Positions 9,229-17,142 of a stretch of 55,380 nucleotides of DNA are shown in pieces. A model generated the notes under the pieces. It did not search any database, had not been told where the DNA came from, and was given only the letters and a program-made list of their open reading frames with translations. The position numbers and the translations under genes are program-made. Numbering within the stretch: position 1 is the stretch's first letter; the number at the start of each line of letters is the position of its first letter. The stretch lies in IMG/VR virus record IMGVR_UViG_3300037339_000563, positions 1 to 55,380 of that record; one strand, written 5' to 3'. This DNA comes from a virus.

Positions 9229-9999
9229 TTATGGCTCCACGCCTCTTGAGGCATCGACGATGGCTTCCTCGATGATCTCATTGATGTCAATTTTCTTGTC
9301 CCGGGACGCCCGTACGATTCTCTTCATCGCCTCGCGGGTCTTGTCAGACATCGCGACGTAGATGTGCTCCTTGCCACCCCAGGAGAAAACGACGAATCCA
9401 TACTTCGCCGTCTCCCCGCTGTCGGCGATCAGTCTCTGGATGATCTTCTCAAGGTCGCCGATAGTCTTGGCTTCCTTGGCCTGTTCCTGGAACTGCTTGG
9501 CCAATTCTGGATCAAGCGTCTTGGCCAAATCACCTTTGACCTGCTTAATTATTTTCTTGAGGCCAGCGTCGCTGGCATAGCCAAGCATCCTGGTTACTGA
9601 ATCGCCATACTTGCCGGCCATCTCATTGTAGAGCACGACCATCTTCTCTGGATTTATCTTGCCGTGCAGAACGTTCAATCTGACGGTCTGCAGCTTCTGA
9701 AGGTCTTCGTCCTTCCACCGGTCACCTTGAAGCACGTCGACCGGAATCTGACGAAGGTTAAGCTCCTTGGCCGCAGCAACTCGATGATGCCCGCCTATGA
9801 TCCGATAGAAACTATTGCCTCTGGCGTCCTCAACCTCAACGACCGTTGGGGGGTCGATGAATCCGATCTCGCCAATTTGCTCTTTGAGCAAATTGAATTC
9901 TTCGGGCGCCATCTCATTGGGATTCCACTCGGACCCAATGAGAAGATTCGGATCGATCTCAATCCTTGAGATGTCGGCAGATTTTTCCACGGCCCTCAT
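9229..9999 (-). CDS. ParB/sulfiredoxin-fold protein
   Basis: 256 residues. The N-terminal domain has the ParB-like core: a predicted strand, a FIDPPTVVEV segment and GGHHRVAAAKEL near residues 85-96, the nucleotide-binding box of the ParB/Srx fold. A helical region follows with no obvious ParB-type helix-turn-helix. Phage proteins of this fold include nucleases, CTPases and DNA-binding adaptors. It heads the kinase-cassette run and overlaps the 9996-10211 gene by 4 nt. Confidence 0.75.
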   Translation of the reverse strand: MRAVEKSADISRIEIDPNLLIGSEWNPNEMAPEEFNLLKEQIGEIGFIDPPTVVEVEDARGNSFYRIIGGHHRVAAAKELNLRQIPVDVLQGDRWKDEDLQKLQTVRLNVLHGKINPEKMVVLYNEMAGKYGDSVTRMLGYASDAGLKKIIKQVKGDLAKTLDPELAKQFQEQAKEAKTIGDLEKIIQRLIADSGETAKYGFVVFSWGGKEHIYVAMSDKTREAMKRIVRASRDKKIDINEIIEEAIVDASRGVEP

Positions 10000-10211
10000 A
10001 CTTCAAGAACCTCAACGAGCGCCATAAGTCTCTCCGCAGCCAGCTGGATTTCTCCTCTGAGCTGAAACTGAAAGATCTCAGAATTCAAATCGTTCGATGG
10101 CAACTCGTCACCCGGAACGCCCCCGGCCAACCTCTCATGCCATCGCTGAAGGATGGCGATAACCTGCTCGACCTCCGAGCGGAGCGTGTCTGGCTGAAGT
10201 CGCATTGTCAT
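9996..10211 (-). CDS. small helical protein, unknown
   Basis: 71 residues, predicted almost wholly helical with a coiled-coil-like spacing of Leu, Ile and Val. It overlaps the ParB-like gene start by 4 nt, so the two are likely co-translated. Not recognised. Confidence 0.65.
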   Translation of the reverse strand: MTMRLQPDTLRSEVEQVIAILQRWHERLAGGVPGDELPSNDLNSEIFQFQLRGEIQLAAERLMALVEVLEV

Positions 10212-10248
10212 GCTGCATCCTATCTACCACAAGTGGGCAGATCTAGAG

Positions 10249-11013
10249 TTAAACAGCAGAAACGATTCGCGCTTCCTTGACGTCCGGCTCATCTCGTATG
10301 TAGGCGTGCCATATCTCCTCGGTCAGGATCATCATCCTGCCTCTCCTCATAGCATCGACAACCTGAACCCTCCCGTGCCTCCTGAAATCCCAGCACTTCT
10401 TACAAAGTCCATCTCCAGAATGACGAGTGCGCTCATCTGAGCCTGACGCTCCACACAAAATACAACAATCGAGTCCGTAGTGGAGCGACCACTTCCTGGT
10501 CTCTGTCCGTAAATATTCAATAATATCCTGGACTTGATCGAAAGTTATCATGTACTTCCGCGTACCGTATCTCTTCCATACCTGGCCTAGTGCATCGCGC
10601 GCCCTTTGGATCTGACGCCAGTCGTAACCGGTTTCCCTTTCGATCTGTAGGCGCGTATTGGTTCCCTGTGTCGGTGAGAAGCCAAGTTCGTAACAACGCC
10701 TCTCGATAGCCAGGCGGTTTCTACGAGGGAGCAGGCTCATCAGCTCAAAAATGCTCAGATGACCAACGTTCTTAACGAGCACCAGATCTTCGTCAGGCCG
10801 CCACGGATAAGTTATACGACCAGACCTGCAGACGGTCCTGAGCCCCTTCTCGGCCCTGATGTTCATCTCAGTGGCCTTGTTTCGGACTGACTTAACCGTT
10901 TTTCCAAGAATAACAGCAAGCTCGGCATCCCGCTGGGTGCCCCATAGCTTGCGTATGATGTCCTCTTGTTCCGAGGTCCATCTGGATTTCTTACCTGGAA
11001 CAGGTCCGCCCAT
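10249..11013 (-). CDS. Myb/SANT-like DNA-binding protein with zinc ribbon
   Basis: 254 residues from the ATG at 11013. Two Myb/SANT-like repeats are suggested by W-x4-D/E spacing (RWTSEQEDIIRKLWG and PWRPDEDLVLVKNVG), followed by a C-terminal zinc ribbon with CILCG and CKKC pairs. It is probably a DNA-binding regulator. A GTG at 11088 would extend the frame, but it falls inside the terminator hairpin of the upstream gene; a promoter (11022-11050) ends 8 nt before the ATG, so 11013 is preferred. The mRNA would be nearly leaderless. Confidence 0.75.
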   Translation of the reverse strand: MGGPVPGKKSRWTSEQEDIIRKLWGTQRDAELAVILGKTVKSVRNKATEMNIRAEKGLRTVCRSGRITYPWRPDEDLVLVKNVGHLSIFELMSLLPRRNRLAIERRCYELGFSPTQGTNTRLQIERETGYDWRQIQRARDALGQVWKRYGTRKYMITFDQVQDIIEYLRTETRKWSLHYGLDCCILCGASGSDERTRHSGDGLCKKCWDFRRHGRVQVVDAMRRGRMMILTEEIWHAYIRDEPDVKEARIVSAV

Positions 11014-11021
11014 ACCGGCGG

Positions 11022-11050
11022 ATACTATTTGGTCAACTAGGATTGCGCAA
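11022..11050 (-). promoter_or_regulatory. promoter of the Myb-like gene
   Basis: On the minus strand: TTGCGC (11050-11045), 17-bp spacer, TAGTAT (11027-11022). The -10 ends 8 nt before the ATG at 11013, fitting the window-wide promoter pattern. Confidence 0.55.
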
Positions 11051-11070
11051 ATTTTTACGTGAAGATCTAG

Positions 11071-11111
11071 ACAAGCAAACGCCCGCACTTACCATCGGTA
11101 AGTTGGCGGGC
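11071..11111 (-). terminator. intrinsic terminator after 11129-11719
   Basis: An inverted repeat at 11081-11111 (GCCCGC and ACTTA arms around a ~7-nt loop) is followed on the minus strand by a T-rich GTTTGCTTGT. It lies directly downstream of the 11129-11719 stop. Confidence 0.7.
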
Positions 11112-11128
11112 ATACTAGAGAAACGAAA

Positions 11129-11719
11129 CTAAGGCAGCTGCTGCCTGTAGTTGTCCAACAGCTCTGTGGAGGCCGCCGGATTACCGGCCAACACCGCCAG
11201 AACAGCCTTCCACGCCCATTCGGCCTGGAACTCGGTCGGGGCGAACATCTCCTTCCAGAAAGCGGAGATCTCCTTCTCTCGATCCGAGGCGTAGGAAAGA
11301 AGAATACCCTTCTCGGCCGTTGGCATCTGCTCGCCCATCATTTTGATGGCTTCAAGAGCCATTAGATTGCACATGGCAATGTAGGGAGCCTTGTCGCACT
11401 TGGAGTCAACCGTCTTCTTCTCATCACCGAGTTCATAGGCCTCGATGCCGTTGAGAAGCCTACCCTCTCTGGAGTGAGAGAAATAGACCGGCTTCCAGAA
11501 CGCAAGCGCTTGCTCGACCTTGCGAGCATGAACCGAAATCCGCTTCTCGATAACGGCATGGCCCTCGTCGGACTTCATCCGTTGCTCGATCATCTCGTAG
11601 AGACGCTCCATCGCAATCGGATCAATACCCTTCTTCTCGCCATCGGGGCGCTGGCTCCTGCCAACCTGACCTACTGGAAATCCATCTGGGCCTAATAGCG
11701 ACGACATCATCATCTCCAT
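11129..11719 (-). CDS. hypothetical protein
   Basis: 196 residues, mostly helical and charged, with no motif I recognise. It has its own terminator and abuts the 11735-12208 gene, the two closing the transcription unit that starts further right. Several in-frame ATGs near the start make the exact N-terminus uncertain by up to 5 codons. Confidence 0.75.
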   Translation of the reverse strand: MEMMMSSLLGPDGFPVGQVGRSQRPDGEKKGIDPIAMERLYEMIEQRMKSDEGHAVIEKRISVHARKVEQALAFWKPVYFSHSREGRLLNGIEAYELGDEKKTVDSKCDKAPYIAMCNLMALEAIKMMGEQMPTAEKGILLSYASDREKEISAFWKEMFAPTEFQAEWAWKAVLAVLAGNPAASTELLDNYRQQLP

Positions 11720-11734
11720 CTAGTTAAGCAGAAC

Positions 11735-12208
11735 CTACGATGCCTTCTTCTTGGCATCCTCGACGACGCACCGCGATCCTGGCGGGGCCTTGCTGAAACC
11801 ATCCTGAATGTTCTCGAACTGACCACAGCGATAATGATCGGTCATTCCAGAGACCCTGAACAAGCCAAGCGTGTGCTTGACCTCAAGAGCCTCGTCGAGG
11901 CCAAGGTCTACAGCATGTCCAACGGCCGACATCACCTCGGCGACAACGTCAAGGCCGCGCTGCTGGGCGATCCTGGAAGTTGACTCTACAATCTGACCAA
12001 GCTGTGGGTAGCGCTCGTTCATCTTATTATGGTGCTGAAGCCTGCAAGCGCTTGCGCGGGTGCAAATATCCAGGCAAGCAGACCTGCCGTGCATTTCTTG
12101 CTCGCCGAACTGGGCAACGGCCCGACCCTGCCCATAGCCCAAGTGTCCAAGGCAGTCCCATTTGGCAATAGCCTCACGAATCTGCCTTCTTTTCTTACCG
12201 AACCCCAT
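11735..12208 (-). CDS. hypothetical Cys-containing protein
   Basis: 157 residues. The basic N-terminus is followed by a Cys/His-containing segment (CLDICTRASACRLQHH, about 46-61) that could bind metal; the remainder is helical. The gene overlaps a 12-bp core of the window's recurring palindrome (12044-12055), here inside coding sequence. It abuts the 12209 gene. Not recognised. Confidence 0.7.
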   Translation of the reverse strand: MGFGKKRRQIREAIAKWDCLGHLGYGQGRAVAQFGEQEMHGRSACLDICTRASACRLQHHNKMNERYPQLGQIVESTSRIAQQRGLDVVAEVMSAVGHAVDLGLDEALEVKHTLGLFRVSGMTDHYRCGQFENIQDGFSKAPPGSRCVVEDAKKKAS

Positions 12209-13159
12209 CTACTCGTCCACCTTTGATTCCTTGATCATCCGCCACAGGAGATCGCGCCCGTGAATCGGCTTGCCGCTGTTCGGATCGACGGCGACGATCA
12301 GAACGCCAAGACGACGCTCCATTTTGGCGATGTACGCGCTGCGGTCCTTGTCCTTGATCTTAGAGAAGTCATTATTAGCCAAGAAGTCTTGGCAGATAAG
12401 CTCAAGATTGTGGCCAATCTTCTCCGAACCGGTTAACCCCTGAGCCCTACCCATGGCGGCATCCCACGTCTCAAGCTGGGAGTCATACATGCCAAATTGT
12501 CTCGTATGAAGCTCCTCGGGCTTCTGAAGCACTGGCGATGCGTCGGCACTAACCGGACGAGCCGAAGAGGCAGCCGTGTCGTCCGGCATCTCCCTCTCCT
12601 CGTCATCAACATTGCGTCCGGCCGAGACCGCCTTGGCCGACTTGATCGCCTTCTTTAGCTCCTCGAAGGTCAGCTCCTTTGCCTTCTCCAGCCAGAGGGC
12701 GATGCTGTCCCTGTTTGCAACCCCAGAGAGCAAATACACCTTCGACCGACCAATCGAAACCAGCTCGTCGATGACCGACTCCGGCATCTCCTGCTGGACC
12801 GCGAAGTAGTAGTAAGCGAAGCGAAGATTCTCGGCCGTCCTCTTTTGGAGGCCAACCTCCTGCTCGCAGTACTCGCCGAAGTTTTTGTAACCCCACTTCT
12901 CGAACAGCGACGTACGATTATGCTTGGATCCGTCGCCGATCATCAGCCCTCGATAGCCACCGGGGACGCCGTCGTAGACGTCATAGAGAACCCGGCCCAG
13001 ATCCCAGTACTTATGGGAAATCTCCCGAACCAAAGTCTGGGCTTCGCTTCGTAGCTGGTTCTCCGCCTTGAGAAGATCTTCCTCGGACACCTTCTGCGTG
13101 TTCGAACCAACGATCTTCTTCTCACCGTTTCCAACTACTCGGAGCGTCGTCATACCCAT
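12209..13159 (-). CDS. DUF3102-like helical DNA-associated protein
   Basis: 316 residues from the ATG at 13159, preferred because a GAGGGAGA Shine-Dalgarno sits just upstream; a longer frame to 13225 lacks one. The N-terminal half has an alternating helical pattern with GYKNFGEYCEQEVGL and LQKRTAENLRFAYYY, resembling DUF3102/KilA-type proteins with a helix-turn-helix (family named from memory). The C-terminal domain ends in a charged helix. Probably a DNA-binding accessory protein of the replication region. Confidence 0.65.
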   Translation of the reverse strand: MGMTTLRVVGNGEKKIVGSNTQKVSEEDLLKAENQLRSEAQTLVREISHKYWDLGRVLYDVYDGVPGGYRGLMIGDGSKHNRTSLFEKWGYKNFGEYCEQEVGLQKRTAENLRFAYYYFAVQQEMPESVIDELVSIGRSKVYLLSGVANRDSIALWLEKAKELTFEELKKAIKSAKAVSAGRNVDDEEREMPDDTAASSARPVSADASPVLQKPEELHTRQFGMYDSQLETWDAAMGRAQGLTGSEKIGHNLELICQDFLANNDFSKIKDKDRSAYIAKMERRLGVLIVAVDPNSGKPIHGRDLLWRMIKESKVDE

Positions 13160-13276
13160 CTTGTTCTCCCTCGGGTTCGTTCGTCTTGAATCGAAAAACA
13201 GCCTTACCACAGCCCCATGGCCCAAGGGGATAGTCTCGCTCCTTAGAAAGCACCTTGAGCGAGGTCCGCATCAAGG

Positions 13277-13648
13277 CTACGAGATCTTCCTGGGGCCTTC
13301 TTGTCTAGCATCTGAGGCCCCAAGTTCGTCATTGTCAACATCATAGAAGAACTCCACTTTCTTCGCCCTAATCTCCGTGAGCTTCCCATATTTTCCGGGA
13401 CGATTCATCAGCTCCCCGGTGATCACACAGTAAGAACCATCGCGTCCATCCTGCTCACATTGCGCCGCAACAGATCCATACGCATTCACCCTAACCCTGG
13501 TAACCCTCTGCCCGCCGTCGCCTGACGCGACCGAAAAAGAACAAGCTTCTTCGCCGTCTCCAGTGGTGCCGGACAAGACGCGACCCTCCATCCGGCCGCT
13601 GATCATCACCTGGTTATGACCGCTTGATCTTCGCCTTGTTTGAGTCAT
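13277..13648 (-). CDS. ssb: single-stranded DNA-binding protein (SSB-like OB fold)
   Basis: 123 residues. The order matches bacterial SSB: NQVMISGRMEG near the start, a CSFSVAS strand, then VRVNAYGSVAAQC and CVITGELMNRPGKYGK. It lacks the acidic DDxPF tail of cellular SSB; that tail is found instead on two other replication proteins here (20811-21593 and 23965-25302). It overlaps the resolvase gene by 35 nt. Expected to coat ssDNA in replication or recombination. Confidence 0.75.
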   Translation of the reverse strand: MTQTRRRSSGHNQVMISGRMEGRVLSGTTGDGEEACSFSVASGDGGQRVTRVRVNAYGSVAAQCEQDGRDGSYCVITGELMNRPGKYGKLTEIRAKKVEFFYDVDNDELGASDARQEGPRKIS

Positions 13649-14234
13649 CGTGACCGCCTGCTGGAGTGGCGGTCACCTTACCCCAACAGTACTTAGCCGC
13701 GACATAGGCGTCCATTTCATCTTGGGTTGGGAACACAAGCCCCTGCGCCCTCAGTCGACCCTCGATGAGATCCTTGACGGTAGCTCGCTTCTTCTTCCCA
13801 TGAGCCCCTGGGATATCCCCATACGAGACCCTGCGCTTCTTCTTGCCCTTGGAATCGACGTAGTCGACGAAGGTGCGCTCGATCTTACCAACGACGACCT
13901 TACGCATCTCTGTGGCCTCCTTGACCATCGGGAACTTGCCGCTAGCCAGATAGACCTGCACCTTGACTACGCCGTGGATCTCCCCTATCGCCGCTGCCTG
14001 CCACATCTGATTCTTCGCGGGCGCTTCGATGATGATGTGGTCGGGAATCTCGCCATTGATAAGACTGACGATCCGCTCAGTAATGGCGACAAGCCTGAGG
14101 ACGCGCTCCTCCACGCTCTTGGCCTCACCCTGCGGACAAAGCTCAGTCCGCATCGTCGGATCGCCGCCTGGATCGCCTTCCAGGAGACAGATGCCGGTAC
14201 CCTTCAGGCTAAGATCGAGACCCAGAACCTTCAT
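13614..14234 (-). CDS. RuvC-like Holliday junction resolvase
   Basis: 206 residues from the ATG at 14234, placed so the protein starts MKVLGLDLSLKGTG, the RNase H-fold first strand with its catalytic Asp. IIIEAP near residue 70 carries the second acidic residue and EMDAYVAAKY the C-terminal one, as in RuvC-type nucleases. A basic insert (KGKKKRR) could contact DNA. It should resolve branched DNA before packaging. Context: next to SSB and two PD-(D/E)XK nucleases. Confidence 0.8.
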   Translation of the reverse strand: MKVLGLDLSLKGTGICLLEGDPGGDPTMRTELCPQGEAKSVEERVLRLVAITERIVSLINGEIPDHIIIEAPAKNQMWQAAAIGEIHGVVKVQVYLASGKFPMVKEATEMRKVVVGKIERTFVDYVDSKGKKKRRVSYGDIPGAHGKKKRATVKDLIEGRLRAQGLVFPTQDEMDAYVAAKYCWGKVTATPAGGHDDSNKAKIKRS

Positions 14235-14577
14235 CTCTGAGCCTTCTCTGCGCGCGTGCTCTGGCAATGCCAGAAACAGCAACTATTGACGACAATATCC
14301 TGTCCGCTTCAGTGGACCGGACGACTCCATCATCGGAGATCTTCTGGTTGATTGAATTTTCAACCTCGACAACAAATTCACAGATCCTGTCCTTGTTCTC
14401 CCGGCCCCATGGACTGGAGTAAAGGAAACACCTGGCGCACGAAAAGTAACTATTGGGCGGCTTACCGACGATCCATCGTGACCCCGTCGAGCACGTCATG
14501 CACGGCATGGACGTAGCGCCTGCGTCAAATGGACGAATCCACTCGGTGTCTATAATGATCGGTCTATTCATTGTCAT
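14209..14577 (-). CDS. zinc-ribbon protein, unknown
   Basis: 122 residues from an ATG that overlaps the upstream stop as ATGA (14577). CMTC and CARC pairs about 20 residues apart form a probable zinc ribbon; the rest is helical. It overlaps the start of the resolvase gene. Function unknown. Confidence 0.65.
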   Translation of the reverse strand: MTMNRPIIIDTEWIRPFDAGATSMPCMTCSTGSRWIVGKPPNSYFSCARCFLYSSPWGRENKDRICEFVVEVENSINQKISDDGVVRSTEADRILSSIVAVSGIARARAQRRLRDEGSGSRS

Positions 14578-15470
14578 AGCACCCCCGAAAAACACTGCTT
14601 GGAAACATCACAGACGCCAGCCCTGGGACACCCTGGCGAATCACACGCTACCCTTGGAGGAATAGCTCCGCCAGCGAGTCCAATCCTGATCTCTTTGATA
14701 GCGGACTGAACCATCGACACAGTCTCCGAATCATACAGGACGTCGTGCTCTGCGATACCATCCATCCCGAACTTGCCCTTGTTAAGGTACAGGATTTTGG
14801 CCCGCTTGATGCCCGTCAGCCACATGTAGCACTGACACTGTATTACGTGCATGAAATCAGGCGCCTTCTCGTACTTTACGAAGTTCGAATCCGAGGCACT
14901 CTTGAACTCAAGAACCACCAGATCGTTAACCGTAAAGCTGAGAGGATCTCCGTCGACCAGATATCCGTCCGGGCTGCCGCCGACCATATATTCAGCGTTA
15001 CCGAGCCATTCTTCGGCAAATACGAACGACTCATTCCTGGACGTCAGGATGGGCTTGTTGTTAATCCTCCGCGACTCGCCGGCAACCCCACCGCAACGAA
15101 TGCAGCTACCCGGCCTGGGGACCAGACCCTCCCTGAATGAACCATAGACCTCCCCGCACCAGGTACACCTCCAGGAGCCGACGATTCTCCCCGTGGCAGC
15201 CATCACCTTATTCTGCATCATCCAGTGGACGGCATGCCCTGACTCAAATACCAGACCAAGATTAGGATCAACCCCTTTGGTTCTGGGAATGCCAAAACGA
15301 TACCGAAGAACTTCCTCGCGAGGACAGAGTCCACCAATCGACGATATGCGGATCCAGTCGTCAGGGTTCATCGGGGCGAACTCCCCAATGTCCTGCCGCA
15401 TCGCCTGCTCGATCAGCTCTTTGGCGCTGACAGTCTTTTTTTGCTTCCGAAGAAGCCTAGAAAGCGCCAT
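14574..15470 (-). CDS. Cas4/RecB-type PD-(D/E)XK nuclease with Fe-S-like cysteines
   Basis: 298 residues with a strong AAGGAG Shine-Dalgarno. The nuclease core is GGSPDGYLV, then VVLEFKSAS (the D and E-x-K of the active site), then a QCQCYMWL helix. One Cys in GLCPREE and a C-terminal cluster (CDSPGC, GVCDVSKQC) are placed like the four Fe-S cysteines of Cas4 and AddB. A CTWC/CIRC pair adds a possible zinc site. Such phage enzymes resect DNA ends during recombination. It overlaps the upstream gene by 58 nt; a later ATG at 15389 is an alternative. Confidence 0.75.
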   Translation of the reverse strand: MALSRLLRKQKKTVSAKELIEQAMRQDIGEFAPMNPDDWIRISSIGGLCPREEVLRYRFGIPRTKGVDPNLGLVFESGHAVHWMMQNKVMAATGRIVGSWRCTWCGEVYGSFREGLVPRPGSCIRCGGVAGESRRINNKPILTSRNESFVFAEEWLGNAEYMVGGSPDGYLVDGDPLSFTVNDLVVLEFKSASDSNFVKYEKAPDFMHVIQCQCYMWLTGIKRAKILYLNKGKFGMDGIAEHDVLYDSETVSMVQSAIKEIRIGLAGGAIPPRVACDSPGCPRAGVCDVSKQCFSGVL

Positions 15471-15757
15471 AGCAACCCTCTCCTTGGAACGTGAACTGGA
15501 ATGTCAAACCTACCGCGTATGGCATCAACGGCGCCCGTCGCCAGGCGTCCGGTCTCCGGAAACGTCATCTCGTATCCGCACTCTGGGCATTCAAACAGGT
15601 GCCTGTCGGCGTTTTCCTGAAGCTCATCGCCACACGGGACGCACTGCAGCCAAACCCTAGGACCTGAAGACAGGTCGCCAATCATCTCCACGCGAATCTC
15701 AACAACCCCATCAGCCGGGACCGTGAACCTATTCCTACTGGAAGCCAGATACGCCAT
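15413..15757 (-). CDS. zinc-ribbon protein, unknown
   Basis: 114 residues. LQCVPCG and FECPECG form a classic four-cysteine zinc ribbon (about 38-61). The C-terminus is basic and aromatic (LLWRFLGFFGSKK). Unknown function; it lies in a run of small genes between recA and the nucleases. Confidence 0.7.
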   Translation of the reverse strand: MAYLASSRNRFTVPADGVVEIRVEMIGDLSSGPRVWLQCVPCGDELQENADRHLFECPECGYEMTFPETGRLATGAVDAIRGRFDIPVHVPRRGLLWRFLGFFGSKKRLSAPKS

Positions 15758-15760
15758 AGA

Positions 15761-16054
15761 TTATCCAGGAACGGTCTCGTGCTTGATCGTTGCAACGACC
15801 ACGACCGTGCCGTCAGGGCTGCTATCGTCGTAAAGCGTAACAAGACCATGAAAGCAGCTGGCCCTGACATGAGTACCAAGCATAATGGACAGCCTAACGA
15901 TAAACTTCTGAACCATCGGCTCGCCGCCTATCTCGTCCACGCGAAATTGGAACCGGCTCCCGTCTCGAATCGAGGCGCAGGCCTGCTGAAACAGCGCTTC
16001 CTCAATGGAAGCCCTGCGTCTGCTCACCCTTCTCTCCCGAAGCCATCCAAACAC
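15761..16054 (-). CDS. hypothetical protein
   Basis: 97 residues with a very basic N-terminus (WLRERRVSRRR) and a predicted alpha/beta C-terminal part. Not recognised. Spacing to its neighbours is 3-5 nt, consistent with one operon. Confidence 0.65.
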   Translation of the reverse strand: MFGWLRERRVSRRRASIEEALFQQACASIRDGSRFQFRVDEIGGEPMVQKFIVRLSIMLGTHVRASCFHGLVTLYDDSSPDGTVVVVATIKHETVPG

Positions 16055-16059
16055 ATGGA

Positions 16060-16314
16060 CTATTCAACAAGCTCAACCGGTTTGGTCGACCGATCTATGC
16101 TTGCGACGTAGATGACCTGCTCCACGTCGCTGTTCTTGGTGTTGATCTCTAGGCACATCTGTTTGAACGAGAACGCCTGAGACGAGTCGTCCTCTGCATT
16201 CAGGAGGACCAATCTCATACCAGGAATGCCAGAAACCTGCGGAAGATCACCCTTCCAGATGACCCTATCCTGGGAACCGTGCGCCACGCCTGCCATCTGA
16301 ATTCTGCTCTTCAT
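16060..16314 (-). CDS. hypothetical protein
   Basis: 84 residues, predicted mostly beta strand, no motif recognised. Tightly spaced between neighbours in the same operon. Confidence 0.65.
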   Translation of the reverse strand: MKSRIQMAGVAHGSQDRVIWKGDLPQVSGIPGMRLVLLNAEDDSSQAFSFKQMCLEINTKNSDVEQVIYVASIDRSTKPVELVE

Positions 16315-16316
16315 AA

Positions 16317-16772
16317 TTACCTTCTGGTGAGTCCGCGAACCTTCAACTCAGCCAGAGCGTCGCCTTTCGAAATAGAAGACTTCCTGGCCACTCCTCTGAA
16401 CTTTTGCTTGTAGGCAATGAAATATCGCATCGTGTCCATGAGCCTCACAAACACGATGCCAAGCGTCATCTGCTCATCTCTGTCAGCCCATCCGTCAACG
16501 ATCCTAGACAGCCTTTCAAAGAACTTCTCGGCCGCGTCGTCGGGCACTGCGCCCTTCAGCGAAGTAAACGTCTCAGAGATCATCTCATCAGTACGCTTAC
16601 ACAAATCCTCGTCATCGCGGACCTGACGCAGGCTTGTACAGGTTACACCCCTGCGCCTTCCAAGCTTGGCCATCTGCAAAATGGCAGCATCAATAGCCGC
16701 GACCTCCAGCTCTGATACTGGCAATGGCGGGTGGTGGGTGAATTCTGGCTGGCTCTCGCTATTCCCTTCCAC
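16317..16772 (-). CDS. hypothetical helical protein
   Basis: 151 residues from a GTG at 16772 with a GGAGG ribosome site 6 nt upstream. A longer frame back to 16853 would overlap the next gene by 95 nt and has no such site. The protein is helical and charged. Not recognised. Confidence 0.6.
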   Translation of the reverse strand: MEGNSESQPEFTHHPPLPVSELEVAAIDAAILQMAKLGRRRGVTCTSLRQVRDDEDLCKRTDEMISETFTSLKGAVPDDAAEKFFERLSRIVDGWADRDEQMTLGIVFVRLMDTMRYFIAYKQKFRGVARKSSISKGDALAELKVRGLTRR

Positions 16773-17142
16773 GATAAGCCTCCAGTAGCTCCTGTACAAA
16801 ACCAGCCGGTAGGAGAACCCAGTCTCTGTTGACGAACTTAGGAGGCGACTCAATCTCTATCGCCACGCATGGAATCTTGTTGTAATAGCTGGCTTCCTTG
16901 GTGATCTTCGCAAGATATTCCAGCGTGATCGATATGGACTTCTTGTCCGTCCTCTTGCATTCGCCAAGAAGTTCAACCGACTTCACGTCTCCGCGCACGC
17001 CGGGAAGCGCACCGGACGCCTTCTGGCGCTTGCCGCCAACGTTCTTGGCAACCCGGTTCTCCTGAGCCATCGACTTCGCTCGCTGCTTCTTCTGCTCGCG
17101 GCCAGTAAAATACGACGGAAACTTTGGCTTCTCCTCGCTCAA
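16759..17142 (-). CDS. PD-(D/E)XK phage resolvase/nuclease
   Basis: 127 residues. SGALPGVRGDVKSVELLGECKRTDKKS contains the Gly-Asp and the E-x-K spacing of a minimal PD-(D/E)XK active site (split here by the variable middle), followed by a helix and a DWVLLP strand. I know this arrangement from small phage proteins annotated as Holliday junction or VRR-type nucleases. It overlaps the recA start (ATGA) and probably acts with it. Confidence 0.6.
   Translation of the reverse strand: MSEEKPKFPSYFTGREQKKQRAKSMAQENRVAKNVGGKRQKASGALPGVRGDVKSVELLGECKRTDKKSISITLEYLAKITKEASYYNKIPCVAIEIESPPKFVNRDWVLLPAGFVQELLEAYRGRE

Noticed and set aside
11014-11088. GTG start at 11088 for the Myb-like gene
   Set aside because: The added codons cover the upstream terminator hairpin and the -35 box; a promoter points to 11013.
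12044-12055. A functional palindrome copy inside the 11735-12208 gene
   Set aside because: Only the 12-bp core matches and it lies in coding sequence, so it is listed as a partial match and not as a site.
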